Shown in pieces: positions 8,781 to 16,658 of a stretch of 64,000 nucleotides of DNA. Source of the stretch: CAVYUC01 sp963783085 (GTDB taxonomy: Bacteria; Bacteroidota; Bacteroidia; Bacteroidales; Prolixibacteraceae); contig CAWAMJ010000004.1 in the NCBI GenBank assembly GCA_963783085.1, positions 99,526-163,525 of the forward strand. Reading direction: 5' to 3'. Under the pieces are notes generated by a model, which saw only the letters and a list, made by a program, of their open reading frames with translations, was not told where the DNA came from and made no database searches. A program made the position numbers and the translations under genes. The number at the start of each line of letters is the position of its first letter. The first letter of the stretch is position 1.

Positions 8781-8784
8781 CGTG

Positions 8785-8816
8785 CAAAAAAAGGCTAGTC
8801 GTGATTGACTAACCTT
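8785..8816 (-). terminator. rho-independent terminator of the original tRNA-Val transcript
   Basis: On the minus strand an imperfect 10-bp stem (AAGGTTAGTC / GACTAGCCTT, one G-T pair) with a 6-nt loop is followed by a run of T. It lies six bases past the displaced tRNA-Val 3' end at 8822-8867 and would have terminated the tRNA transcript before the element inserted. Confidence 0.65.
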
Positions 8817-8821
8817 TTGTT

Positions 8822-8867
8822 GTGGGAACTACTGGATTCGAACCAGTGACCCCCTGCTTGTAAGGCA
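8822..8867 (-). repeat. attachment site, distal copy (tRNA-Val 3' fragment)
   Basis: These 46 bases are identical to 16725-16770, the 3' part of the intact tRNA-Val gene from the anticodon loop to the discriminator base. The identity stops abruptly at both ends (8821 versus 16724 and 8868 versus 16771 differ). This is the displaced original tRNA 3' end left when an element recombined into the gene. The first base of the integrase gene lies 176 bp further in. Confidence 0.92.
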
Positions 8868-8977
8868 TAATATTATTGTATTTTGTTCATATCAGTGTTT
8901 TATTATAATCCTTATAAAACCCATATTTCAAAGGGTTTTTAGTATTATTTTAATATTTGGATTTTATTAGTTTTTTC

Positions 8978-9007
8978 TTGTGCAAATTGTGCAAATTTTG
9001 TGCAAAT
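8978..9007 (+). promoter_or_regulatory. integrase arm-type repeats, integrase end
   Basis: Three copies of TTGTGCAAAT start at 8978, 8987 and 8998 (spacing 9 and 11). The last two form the 19-base string that recurs at the other end of the element. They lie 37-66 bp before the integrase start, so integrase binding here could also repress its own gene. The binding role is inferred from symmetry of position. Confidence 0.6.
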
Positions 9008-9043
9008 TTTTTTATCTTCGTTTTAGCATAAAAGATAAACGAT

Positions 9044-10291
9044 ATGAATACCGATATTTCGATTGTTCTGGATACCCGTAGGGGAAAAAAGAACGAAACC
9101 TATCCTGTCAAAATTCGTGTTTATTCCCGGTTACTTCAAAAAGCCAAAATGTATTCAACCGGATTCGATATGACAAAAAAAGAATTTGAAAGTGTTTGGC
9201 AAACCGAAAAACCACGTGTTAAACATCAGGAAACAAGAAACCTGTTAGATGCAATGAGAGTAAAGGCAGTTGAAGCGGCAAAAAAAACAGAACCATTTTC
9301 CTTTGAAAACTTTGAAAAAAAGATGCACCGGCGCAAAGGTGACGGCAAAAATGTTATCTACCATTACAATCAAAGGATTCAGCACTTCAAAGACCTGAAA
9401 AGATACGGAACTGCCGAAACTTACGATTTGAGTTTGAAATCAATACTGAAATTTATTACCGATATTAAAAAAGTTGAACCTTCAAATTTGCCCTTTGGCA
9501 AAATTACACCGGCTTTCCTTAACAAATATGAAAACTACATGTTGGAAAAAGGCAAAAGCGAAACCACTGTTTCGATGTATTTGCGCGCTTTACGTGCCGT
9601 ATTTAATAACGCTATAAGGGAAAATGAAGTTTCGGACGATATTTACCCGTTCGGCAAAAATAAGTATGAAATACCAGCCGGAAACGCTGTTAAAAAGGCA
9701 TTGAGTAAACCACAACTGAAAGTTTTATTTAATGCAGAACCAGCTACACCGGAGCAGGAAAAAGCAAAGGATTTTTGGTTTTTCAGTTTCGTATGCAATG
9801 GAATGAATATAAATGATATTGCGATGTTGAAATATAAAAACATTAAAGGAAATACCATTGAATACAAACGAGCCAAAACCCGCCAAACTGCTAAAAAGAA
9901 AAGCACAACAATAGTGGTTTATTTAACGGAGTTATCGAAACAAGTTATTGAAAAATACGGGAATGAAGATAAAAGCCCGAATAACTTTGTATTTTCAATA
10001 ATTGATGAGGCGATGAAGCCGGAGCAGATTAAACCACGAATTAAAGCATTCACCCGTTTTGTAAACCAGCATATTAAACTACTGGCAAAAGCAAACGAAT
10101 TGCCGGAGGACATTTCAACATATTACGCCCGGCATACATTCGCCACGCTTTCAATACAGGGAGGCGCAAGCATGGAATTTGTCCGTGAAGCATTCGGACA
10201 CCAAAATATTACAACTACTCAAAACTATTTTGCCGGATTTGAAGATGAAACAAAAAAACAGATTGTTGAAAATCTACTAAATTTTGAATAG
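9044..10291 (+). CDS. tyrosine recombinase / integrase of the element
   Basis: A 415-residue integrase of the Bacteroidota type. Residues 1-55 form the arm-binding domain (DISIVLDTRRGKKNETYPVK), residues about 105-205 the SAM-like core-binding domain (HYNQRIQHFKDLKRYGTAET), and the remainder the catalytic domain. The C-terminal box reads STYYARHTFATLSIQGGA, with the catalytic Arg and second His present and the first position of HxxR occupied by Tyr. LGH-type turn is FGHQNITTTQNYF, supplying the nucleophile Tyr. The site of the first catalytic Arg reads CNGMNINDIAMLKYKNI, where the usual GLRxSE Arg is Asn, a variant I have met in other Bacteroidota integrases. It should catalyse recombination at the tRNA-Val 3' end. 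The frame is intact. Confidence 0.93.
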   Translation: MNTDISIVLDTRRGKKNETYPVKIRVYSRLLQKAKMYSTGFDMTKKEFESVWQTEKPRVKHQETRNLLDAMRVKAVEAAKKTEPFSFENFEKKMHRRKGDGKNVIYHYNQRIQHFKDLKRYGTAETYDLSLKSILKFITDIKKVEPSNLPFGKITPAFLNKYENYMLEKGKSETTVSMYLRALRAVFNNAIRENEVSDDIYPFGKNKYEIPAGNAVKKALSKPQLKVLFNAEPATPEQEKAKDFWFFSFVCNGMNINDIAMLKYKNIKGNTIEYKRAKTRQTAKKKSTTIVVYLTELSKQVIEKYGNEDKSPNNFVFSIIDEAMKPEQIKPRIKAFTRFVNQHIKLLAKANELPEDISTYYARHTFATLSIQGGASMEFVREAFGHQNITTTQNYFAGFEDETKKQIVENLLNFE

Positions 10292-10387
10292 ATAATTTTT
10301 GTACTACACCGCGGTTGGATAAAAGCATATTAAATCTTATTTTTAACAAAAAACAAATTCAGTTGACTAATCTCAGGCAAAAATAAA

Positions 10388-10669
10388 ATGGAAATATTTT
10401 TCGGATGGATTATTCTTTCCTTTTTTGTTGCAATTATTGGTAAGGATAGAAAAATTGGTTTCTTAGGTACTCTTTTTTTATCTCTGATATTAAGTCCTAT
10501 TGTTGGGGCAATATTTGCCCTTGCCTCCGAACGGAAATTAAATACTGACAATATGTATAAATGCCCATATTGCGCAGAATTTATAAAAAAAGAAGCAATA
10601 ATTTGCAAGCATTGTGGTAAGTCTTTAGAGAACAATTCCGATTTTGACATTGATAGATTTAGAAAATAA
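10388..10669 (+). CDS. small membrane protein with C-terminal zinc ribbon
   Basis: A 93-residue protein. Residues 1-50 contain two hydrophobic stretches (GWIILSFFVAIIG and FLGTLFLSLILSPIVGAIFA) separated by a KDRKIG turn, forming a membrane hairpin. After a short linker, residues 57-77 carry CPYC and CKHC pairs spaced as in a zinc ribbon. No known function. The N-terminal hairpin is nearly the same as that of the next gene, which begins 11 bp later, so the two arose by duplication and then acquired different C-terminal domains. Confidence 0.75.
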   Translation: MEIFFGWIILSFFVAIIGKDRKIGFLGTLFLSLILSPIVGAIFALASERKLNTDNMYKCPYCAEFIKKEAIICKHCGKSLENNSDFDIDRFRK

Positions 10670-10680
10670 AAATACCAGAT

Positions 10681-11289
10681 ATGATTTTAGCGTGGATACT
10701 GCTCTCGTTTGTCGTTGCGATTATTGGCACCGACAGAAAAATTGGTTATTGGGGAACTTTTTTTCTTTCCTTGTTACTAAGTCCAATTATCGGTGCAATA
10801 TTCGCACTCGCTTCAGAAAGAAAAAGTAAAAGTAAAAGTGAAATTGAAAAATTACCCCAAGAAACTTATAATTTTTATAGTTACGCACGGAAAGAATTTA
10901 AAAAGGGAAATTTTAACCAAGCCATAAATTTTTTGAATGATGCAAAGAAACTTAGTCCAAGGTCGCCTCTTATTTTAATTAATCTGGCCATTTGCCATGC
11001 AGGAATAAAAGATAAAGAAAAAGGATTTTATTATTTAGATAAGGCTGTACAATACGGTTATAAGAATTTCCAACATATCCAGCAACAAAATATTTTGTCT
11101 TTTTTAAGGCAACAACCAGAATTTAATGCGTTTGTTGAGAATGGTTACAGGCTTCCTAAAGATTCTAACAAGGATGATCAAAATGATTCAGTAGCGAAAC
11201 TTGAAAAACTTGCACAATTAAAAGAAAAAGGTATTCTAACCGATATTGAGTTTGAAATTGAAAAGAAAAAAATAATTAATCAACAATAG
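10681..11289 (+). CDS. membrane hairpin protein with TPR-like region and SHOCT tail
   Basis: A 202-residue protein. Residues 1-43 repeat the hairpin of the upstream gene (SFVVAIIGTDRKIGYWGT, LSPIIGAIFALASERK). Residues 60-135 look like two tetratricopeptide-type helix pairs (YARKEFKKGNFNQAINFLND, LINLAICHAGIKDKEKGFYY). The last 30 residues (LEKLAQLKEKGILTDIEFEI) match the short C-terminal SHOCT motif (LxxLxxLxxxGxITxxEFxxxK). SHOCT tails occur on many membrane and phage- or element-associated proteins and may mediate oligomerisation. It is 11 bp from the upstream paralogue and in the same orientation as the integrase. The element-specific role is unknown. Confidence 0.78.
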   Translation: MILAWILLSFVVAIIGTDRKIGYWGTFFLSLLLSPIIGAIFALASERKSKSKSEIEKLPQETYNFYSYARKEFKKGNFNQAINFLNDAKKLSPRSPLILINLAICHAGIKDKEKGFYYLDKAVQYGYKNFQHIQQQNILSFLRQQPEFNAFVENGYRLPKDSNKDDQNDSVAKLEKLAQLKEKGILTDIEFEIEKKKIINQQ

Positions 11290-11384
11290 GTTTTCATTTC
11301 GCGCACGTATAGATGCAAGAAAAATCATGCAAATTCAATTGAAAAACTATTAATTTCCTTCACGCGTAATAAGTCGGGAAAAAA

Positions 11385-11696
11385 TTATGCTATTTCAATT
11401 ATTGCATTTCCTATCCCGAACTGTCTGTTTAATTCAAATTCTGCTATTTTCTTTTGTAAGTTTTTATTCATCTCGTGTTTCAAATCATTCCAAAGTATCA
11501 TTAATTCAGGGTTGTCTTGGTATCTATTAGCCAGATATGGCAATGTTCTTAAAGTTGATAATCCTATTGACCGGTGCAATTCCGGATAATTGAAAATTTG
11601 TTTGTCTTTTATTTCCTTAATAGCTTTTGTAAAAATCCGTTTAACTTTCTCAGGTGGATATTTCAAATGATTTTTGTTATTAAAAGGCGCAGACAT
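11385..11696 (-). CDS. hypothetical protein of the integrative element
   Basis: A 103-residue mainly helical protein (KVKRIFTKAIKEIKDKQIFN, LRTLPYLANRYQDNPELMIL). No signal peptide, membrane helix or metal motif. I do not recognise a family. It is the last gene of the minus-strand block, separated from the next by a 26-bp palindrome and about 160 bp of AT-rich sequence. Confidence 0.55.
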   Translation of the reverse strand: MSAPFNNKNHLKYPPEKVKRIFTKAIKEIKDKQIFNYPELHRSIGLSTLRTLPYLANRYQDNPELMILWNDLKHEMNKNLQKKIAEFELNRQFGIGNAIIEIA

Positions 11697-11757
11697 AGCT
11701 AATATCTATTAAAATCATAAATTTAATAAATTAAATCTATAATTCTATAATATCAAA

Positions 11758-11783
11758 AACCTTATACGCGTATGTATAAGGTT
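11758..11783. promoter_or_regulatory. 26-bp inverted repeat, candidate operator or terminator hairpin
   Basis: Ten-base arms AACCTTATAC and GTATAAGGTT flank a GCGTAT centre. It lies 62 bp before the start of the 103-codon gene (11696), where an operator for a dimeric regulator would fit. No T-run follows on either strand that would make it a standard terminator. Ten bases after it begins the string CATGCAAATTCAAT, repeated at 11327-11340. Confidence 0.4.
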
Positions 11784-11941
11784 CTAAAAAACCATGCAAA
11801 TTCAATATTTGGCACTTGCAGATAGGAATAAAAGTCAAATAAAAAAGGGGTGGGTGGCCATTGGCGAAAAATGAACTGAAACTATTTTTCGAATTGGAAT
11901 AATCAAATTATCTCCCCTGTTTTTTTGGGTACACCCCATTT

Positions 11942-12202
11942 TTACATTTCGCTTAATCTTTCCATTGCTTTTACAGAACATTTAAAAGTCCACGCCCAAA
12001 TGCCAAATGCTTTTGAGGTTGGATAGCTTTCACAATTGAACCGTTTATTGATTTTTAGCCTGAAAACTTCATAATGGGTAATTGTACCATTTGAACCTAC
12101 TTCGTAGCAAAAACCCTGTTTCGTCTTGCTCAAAAGCGAAAATTCATATCCTTTTACCTCTCCCTTTCCAGAAAAATGTTCTGGCAGTTGTTTAAACCTC
12201 AT
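11942..12202 (-). CDS. hypothetical protein of the integrative element
   Basis: An 86-residue protein (MRFKQLPEHFSGKGEVKGYE; later ITHYEVFRLKINKRFN). Predicted compact alpha/beta; no recognisable domain. Its start codon overlaps the stop region of the 56-codon gene at 12192-12362 by 11 bp, so the pair is translationally coupled and forms an operon with the broken polymerase-like gene upstream. Confidence 0.55.
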   Translation of the reverse strand: MRFKQLPEHFSGKGEVKGYEFSLLSKTKQGFCYEVGSNGTITHYEVFRLKINKRFNCESYPTSKAFGIWAWTFKCSVKAMERLSEM

Positions 12203-12362
12203 CTGTGTAAATGGTTTTTATTAACTGATATTTACCATTGCGAATCTCAAAAACATCGTTTAGCGTTGCAAAATCACAAAGAGTGTTGATTTTTTCCATC
12301 AACTGCGTTAATGGTTCTCTGACTTCGTTTTCCAATTTTCTGATACTTTCTTTCGTGTTCAT
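12192..12362 (-). CDS. small hypothetical protein, 56 residues
   Basis: Begins MNTKESIRKLENEVREPLTQ and ends IKTIYTDEV. Mostly a single amphipathic helix followed by a short strand pair. The start lies 2 bp after the stop of the polymerase-like frame and its end overlaps the next gene by 11 bp, an arrangement that supports it being a real gene despite its size. Function unknown. Confidence 0.5.
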   Translation of the reverse strand: MNTKESIRKLENEVREPLTQLMEKINTLCDFATLNDVFEIRNGKYQLIKTIYTDEV

Positions 12363-12364
12363 GA

Positions 12365-13691
12365 TTATAATTTTTTAAGTGGGTGAATATGAAATTGAGG
12401 TACAACATTAAAATGTGTGGCAAATACTTTTGAAATTATCTCTGTTGATTTATCAGCATGTTTTGCCTCAACAATAACAGAATCATGTATTGTTAATGGT
12501 ACAATTCCGGCGTTTACAAGCTCTTTTGCTATGCAGTCGATAAAAATATAGCTCTCAACTTTTTGAAGGAATACAGGCAAAATTTTGTGGTCTTTACGCT
12601 TTAATATTTCTGTTGCTTCTGTCTCAATGGGAAAACTGTTTTAAATTCCTGCTTATCTTTTTTGTATGGGATTATTCTCTTATAATCACTGTAAACAACA
12701 TTTTGAGAAAACAGAATCCCGAACATTTTTTCTTTAATATCCTCACGTGAATATTTTCCGTTAAAATGTTTTACAATGTGTTCGTAAAGACGGCCCGAAT
12801 TAACACTTTCGGAAAAGGCGTTTAAATTCACCAAATTTGATTTTTTTTGATTCGGGTGAATTTTTAGAACTTGCTTAACTGCCTTAATTCTAAATCTTTA
12901 ACAACATCAAAAATTAAAAATTGACCACATAATAAGGTATTGTTATTTGGTATTTGTGTTTTAGATACAATATGTTGTATTAATTGATTTAAAAAGAATA
13001 GTTGAGAATTTTTCAGGTCAATACTAACAAAATCCCCGATTATAAAATTTCTCATTTCTCTTTTTAGATTTGTAAGATTGGTATTTAGCCGGTTATTCGT
13101 TTTGCTTCGTTTAAAATAACGCTGTCGTTTGTCCATGAAAGCATTTAACTGCAATGTATAAATCAACTGCGTTTGTTTACAGGTTACAGTGGAAATGTAT
13201 TCCATTGCTTCGTTCATATCAATCTCCACATTCATAAACTGGTTCTTCATTGTGTAAAGATGAGGCTCCAACCTGTTATAGTGTGCTTTCCGGTTGAGGT
13301 GCTTTTTATGCAATCTGGCAAATAGTTTTGTTTGCGGTGGAACTATTTCCCGGTTGAGGTCGAAAGTAAATTTTGGATTCAGTTTGTAATGCAGTTTCTT
13401 TTTTCCTGGTCTTGCATCATTGTCTGATATTATAAATTCACCATTTTTTAAATATTTCAGATAATTATCAGTATTACAATTAATTACAGCCTTTAAATAC
13501 TTTGAGTTTATACAACTAAAACCATCGGATTCTTTTTTTGCAAACAGTTGTTTGTTAACCATGTAATGAATAATGAAATAAAAATCCAGCATTTCATATC
13601 TAAAGCTTGGAGGTTGCAACGAAAAACAACGCTCCAAACTTTTCTTAATATCGGTTGGCACAATCAAATAATATGGTTTGTGGACCTTCAT
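12365..13691 (-). pseudogene. family-A-polymerase-like gene, split by two frameshifts
   Basis: Three consecutive minus-strand frames (13691-12864, about 12880-12601, and about 12645-12365) join into one protein of about 440 residues. Motifs resembling the palm of single-subunit polymerases appear in order: motif A-like SIDLKNSQLFFLNQL near residue 220, motif B-like REDIKEKMFGILFS (compare RxxxKxxxFGxxYG of DNA polymerase I), and motif C-like PLTIHDSVIV (compare VHDE of Pol I, HDS of T7 RNA polymerase). No exonuclease domain is visible and the N-terminal 200 residues match nothing I know. One frameshift falls at about 12867-12890, the other within GTTTTCCC near 12630, where one added T would restore FPIETEA. 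Both look like single-base losses. Its start codon overlaps the stop of the 63-codon gene (TGATG). It could be a replication enzyme for the element, now inactive unless the frameshifts are sequence errors. Confidence 0.6.
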
Positions 13692-13882
13692 CAGAAATTA
13701 AATGAAAGTTGCGGATTCACAGGAACCAAAGCCGGGTTTGTTGTCCATTCTGTTGCAACGTGGTTAGTAATCCTGCATTTTCTTTCTCTGGTTGGAAATA
13801 TTCTGTTTTGCTCTTTTAACATGCCAACATACCAGCATACATTTTCGCGCATTATTCCGGTTGAAACATCAACCTCTTTCAT
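13691..13882 (-). CDS. small conserved-looking protein upstream of the polymerase-like gene
   Basis: A 63-residue protein (VCWYVGMLKEQNRIFPTRER, then KCRITNHVATEWTTNPALVP). It ends in a TGATG overlap with the polymerase-like gene, which supports coupling. The pattern of Cys, Trp and basic residues could be a small nucleic-acid-binding fold, but I cannot assign a family. It is the first intact gene of the minus-strand block. Confidence 0.5.
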   Translation of the reverse strand: MKEVDVSTGIMRENVCWYVGMLKEQNRIFPTRERKCRITNHVATEWTTNPALVPVNPQLSFNF

Positions 13883-14011
13883 CGTTTGTGGTAATTGATA
13901 AAACGATTTATAGACAATTAGTAGTTGGTCTTGAAATTTCTTATCTTTGTCAGTATAAAATCTTTTATGCTGGCCCGCGTCCAGTTGGCCGCGGCTTTTC
14001 TCTTTTGTCCC

Positions 14012-14377
14012 TCATCGTTGCGCTTTCCTTCCTTTAGAAACCAAAAAATCGTCTACTTCCTTTTCAATTTCGGATTTGGATTTAACCTTTATCGATTGTA
14101 ACCATTCTCGTCAATTTCGGACTTTTAAGGAAATACCATGTTTTTAGCTTTTATGAAATGTCCGGGCGAGTTCCCGTTTAGCAAGTTTATAAACCGTACT
14201 TTTGGCAGGTTTCTCCGGCAGATATTCGCAAAGCTCATTAATATCTAACCAGCGATCTGTTTCTGGTTGTTGCACTTGGTTATTTAATCTGATAATAACC
14301 TTTTAATTTGCTCCAGTTTTTCAGATAACCGGTTAAACTTTTGTGGAATAATTTTCGAAAGTTAATCCTTGTACCAT
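14012..14377 (-). pseudogene. decayed excisionase-type helix-turn-helix gene
   Basis: Starting at the ATG 14375-14377 (MVQGLTFENYSTK), the protein can only be followed by changing frame about five times: RLSEKLEQIKRLLSD, then RWLDINELCEYLPEKPAKST with VYKLAKRELA, TWYFLKS, SEIDE, and EWLQSIKVKSKSEIEKEVDD. Put together this is the usual 100-residue Bacteroidota helix-turn-helix protein of the excisionase/MerR-like (HTH_17) type, with a coiled N-terminus and a winged HTH. With indels every 30-100 bp it is clearly dead, not a sequencing slip. Proteins of this type commonly accompany element integrases as directionality or regulatory factors. Confidence 0.72.
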
Positions 14378-14448
14378 GTTAAAATAATTTTTGTTAAACA
14401 TGATGCAAGTAATAATGCGAGGTAACGGGTTACGTAACCGGGTAACGC

Positions 14449-14579
14449 TTATTCATAGTACCCATTATCTTTGAAAAAATCTATTGTTTCTTTAAGGTGT
14501 TTCATGTCATCTTCAGCTATTTGTATCGCTTTCTTATTTTTTTTTATAAATGGCAAATATTTTTTTTATCTTCTGTCAT
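14449..14579 (-). pseudogene. small element gene with a poly-A frameshift
   Basis: The ATG at 14577-14579 gives MTEDKK, then an eight-A run shifts the frame; the other frame continues YLPFIKKNKKAIQIAEDDMK and HLKETIDFFKDNGYYE to a stop. The combined 43-residue product looks like a charged helical protein. Single-base loss in the A-run is the simplest explanation. Around it (14378-14448 and 14580-14807) I see no other gene, only a 12-bp palindrome GGTTACGTAACC at about 14428-14439. Confidence 0.35.
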
Positions 14580-14807
14580 GGGGGTAACTGGGGGGTTACT
14601 TTTGCATAAATTCTAATTCATTATTATTGTTTTCTTTACCTCTATATTTTATTTTGTATATAAGATACGTTTCCTTTTGAAGTCAAATTTTGTATCGATG
14701 CTGAATTTCCCCTCATTGCACTATTATATTGTTTTCAGTTCAGTAAAGAAAGTCTATTTACAAACGAAGACCCGTCTTATTTTCCTGTGCTTTCAAATTC
14801 ATTTGCT

Positions 14808-15737
14808 TTAAACAAATAATGAAATACTATACACCAAATCTGTAACATTTAAATTACTTTGTTTTTTAACCTGTTGATTTTCAATAGTACTTTTTTGCTT
14901 CAATAATTCTCTAAACAAAAAATATCTTGCATACATAATTTCCAGTTGATAATTACAATCCTTTTCAATTGAATGAGTTAAATAATAATCGTGTGCAAGG
15001 AGTATGTATTTTTGTTTGTCATTACGAAGGTTGCTTTCTTTTCTGGCTGATTCATTGAAATTAATTTCTTTTTCAGCCTCATCAATGAATTGGTTTTGCT
15101 CTTTCAATTTATCTTCAATGGCTCTTTGGTTCCAACTACCTATGGTTTTTAAAAAGTTTATAATTTCCACTAAAAACATTTTATAAGCATAGAAATTTTT
15201 GAACTGCTCAAATGCTTCAACAGGATTTTTAGACCAATCAGGCGTTATAGAAACAATATCTCCAATTTTAGGAGGATTAACAGAGGTGTCTTCTATTTCC
15301 AGAAATTCTTTATCTACAATTTTTTTCTCTTTGTAAAGACTAAGTAGTTCTGACAGTTTTTTATTAAAATAATCCGACGATGACTGATTAAAGTCTATTT
15401 GGCTAACAAACTGTTTTGGCTGTTCTGTTGAAATTTTAGGAAAATATAATTCTATTCGCTTATTGAAACGTTCATAAGTCATTTGAAAATAGGCAGTCGC
15501 AGAATCAACAATTCCAAAATGATTAGGATCGATTATTACTTTTCCCGGAAAAATTGTTTCCAATCCTTCTTTTGCTTTAAACAATTCAGAATAATAGTAC
15601 TGAACTGATTTATAGCCATTTTCTTTTGATAACCCGAAATCTTGAAACTTTTTTTCCATGTATTCTTTTTGAATATCCAAATCCGGGGGTAATTGACCCA
15701 TTTCTACATTTAGTTTAAGGAATTGTTCTTTGGTCAT
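14808..15737 (-). CDS. unrecognised 309-residue protein of the integrative element
   Basis: A charged, mostly helical, soluble protein (MTKEQFLKLNVEMGQLPPDL; NPVEAFEQFKNFYAYKMFLV; ESNLRNDKQKYILLAHDYYL). No signal peptide, no transmembrane helix, no metal or nucleotide motif. It has its own transcription unit, with no gene within 137 bp upstream. It lies beside the superinfection-immunity-like gene in divergent orientation; the two could be accessory cargo. I cannot assign a family. Confidence 0.65.
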   Translation of the reverse strand: MTKEQFLKLNVEMGQLPPDLDIQKEYMEKKFQDFGLSKENGYKSVQYYYSELFKAKEGLETIFPGKVIIDPNHFGIVDSATAYFQMTYERFNKRIELYFPKISTEQPKQFVSQIDFNQSSSDYFNKKLSELLSLYKEKKIVDKEFLEIEDTSVNPPKIGDIVSITPDWSKNPVEAFEQFKNFYAYKMFLVEIINFLKTIGSWNQRAIEDKLKEQNQFIDEAEKEINFNESARKESNLRNDKQKYILLAHDYYLTHSIEKDCNYQLEIMYARYFLFRELLKQKSTIENQQVKKQSNLNVTDLVYSISLFV

Positions 15738-15874
15738 AATCTTTTATGCTGATTTTGAATATAAAAGTAGAGAATTTCTTTAGTATGAATGATCTAAAAT
15801 ATTGTCAATTAAAAATACAATACATAAATTTACTGTTTACTATCATTTATTAACTTCAAAAAAAACCAAACAAC

Positions 15875-16603
15875 ATGAAAATATTACAAACTCTCAAACG
15901 CTACGTACCAAAAGCAATATTCGTAATATATCTAAATTTAGTCTGGCTCACCGCACTTTCTAGCACCAATTTAAATAAAGCCTCTACACAAGTTTTTGAA
16001 GGAAAAGGTCCCGATGTTCGTTTTTTTGAATTAAAGGAAGGTAAGGCAGATTTTAGTATTAGTGTAGAAAATAACTTTTGGGATTCTACTGATATTTCAG
16101 GTTTAATATCAATACAGATATTAACTTACAGCAATATTCGATTGACAGACAACAATGGTTTATTAGTTGATGAAAATAAATCATCTCTTTCAAAAGATTG
16201 TACAATAAAGATTAGTAATTCGGGAAAATATCGTTTAAATATTGGAGTTGAAAAAGATGCAAAATGGAGAATAAATTTAACAAATAGACCTAAAAAAATT
16301 GATTCACAATGGTTAAAGTCAATAGGTGGTATCATTATAATATTTTTGGGTTTAGCCCTTTATTTCGTTCCAACAATTATTGGGAAACGCAAAAAGCACC
16401 TATTGTCTATTCTTATTTTAAATCTTTTTTTAGGTTGGACTTTGATAGGTTGGATTGGAGCCTTAATTTGGGCAATTAACTCACCGCAAAAGAAAAATAT
16501 TTATAAATATACTTGCACTAATTGTGGTTTCGAAAAAGTGATGGAACAAAAAGTTAAGTTATTTGTATGTCCAAATTGTAACACGGAGAATACAATTATG
16601 TAA
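15875..16603 (+). CDS. membrane protein with superinfection-immunity-like domain and zinc ribbon
   Basis: A 242-residue protein. Residues 12-32 are a signal or anchor helix; residues 35-145 form an exported beta-rich domain (FELKEGKADFSISVENNFWD). A second membrane helix lies at about 150-168 (IGGIIIIFLGLALYFVPTII). Residues 172-200 read LNLFLGWTLIGWIGALIWAI, matching the signature of the superinfection-immunity family (named after T4 Imm), and residues 210-238 carry a CTNC...CPNC zinc ribbon. T4 Imm blocks DNA entry of related phage; homologues in bacteria are mostly untested. It is the last gene before the attachment site at the tRNA end, a position typical of cargo genes. Complete, with its own 137-bp upstream region. 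Confidence 0.72.
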   Translation: MKILQTLKRYVPKAIFVIYLNLVWLTALSSTNLNKASTQVFEGKGPDVRFFELKEGKADFSISVENNFWDSTDISGLISIQILTYSNIRLTDNNGLLVDENKSSLSKDCTIKISNSGKYRLNIGVEKDAKWRINLTNRPKKIDSQWLKSIGGIIIIFLGLALYFVPTIIGKRKKHLLSILILNLFLGWTLIGWIGALIWAINSPQKKNIYKYTCTNCGFEKVMEQKVKLFVCPNCNTENTIM

Positions 16604-16658
16604 GCATTACATTTACAAAGATGACCAGTGAATTAAATTTAACTTTCGAGAGTGAATA

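Noticed and set aside
12365..13691. Programmed frameshifting as explanation for the split polymerase-like gene
   Set aside because: Neither junction shows a clear slippery heptamer with a following hairpin, and neighbouring element genes are also broken.
13548..14037. Plus-strand open frames over the 63-codon gene and beyond
   Set aside because: They are antisense to coupled minus-strand genes and show no protein features.
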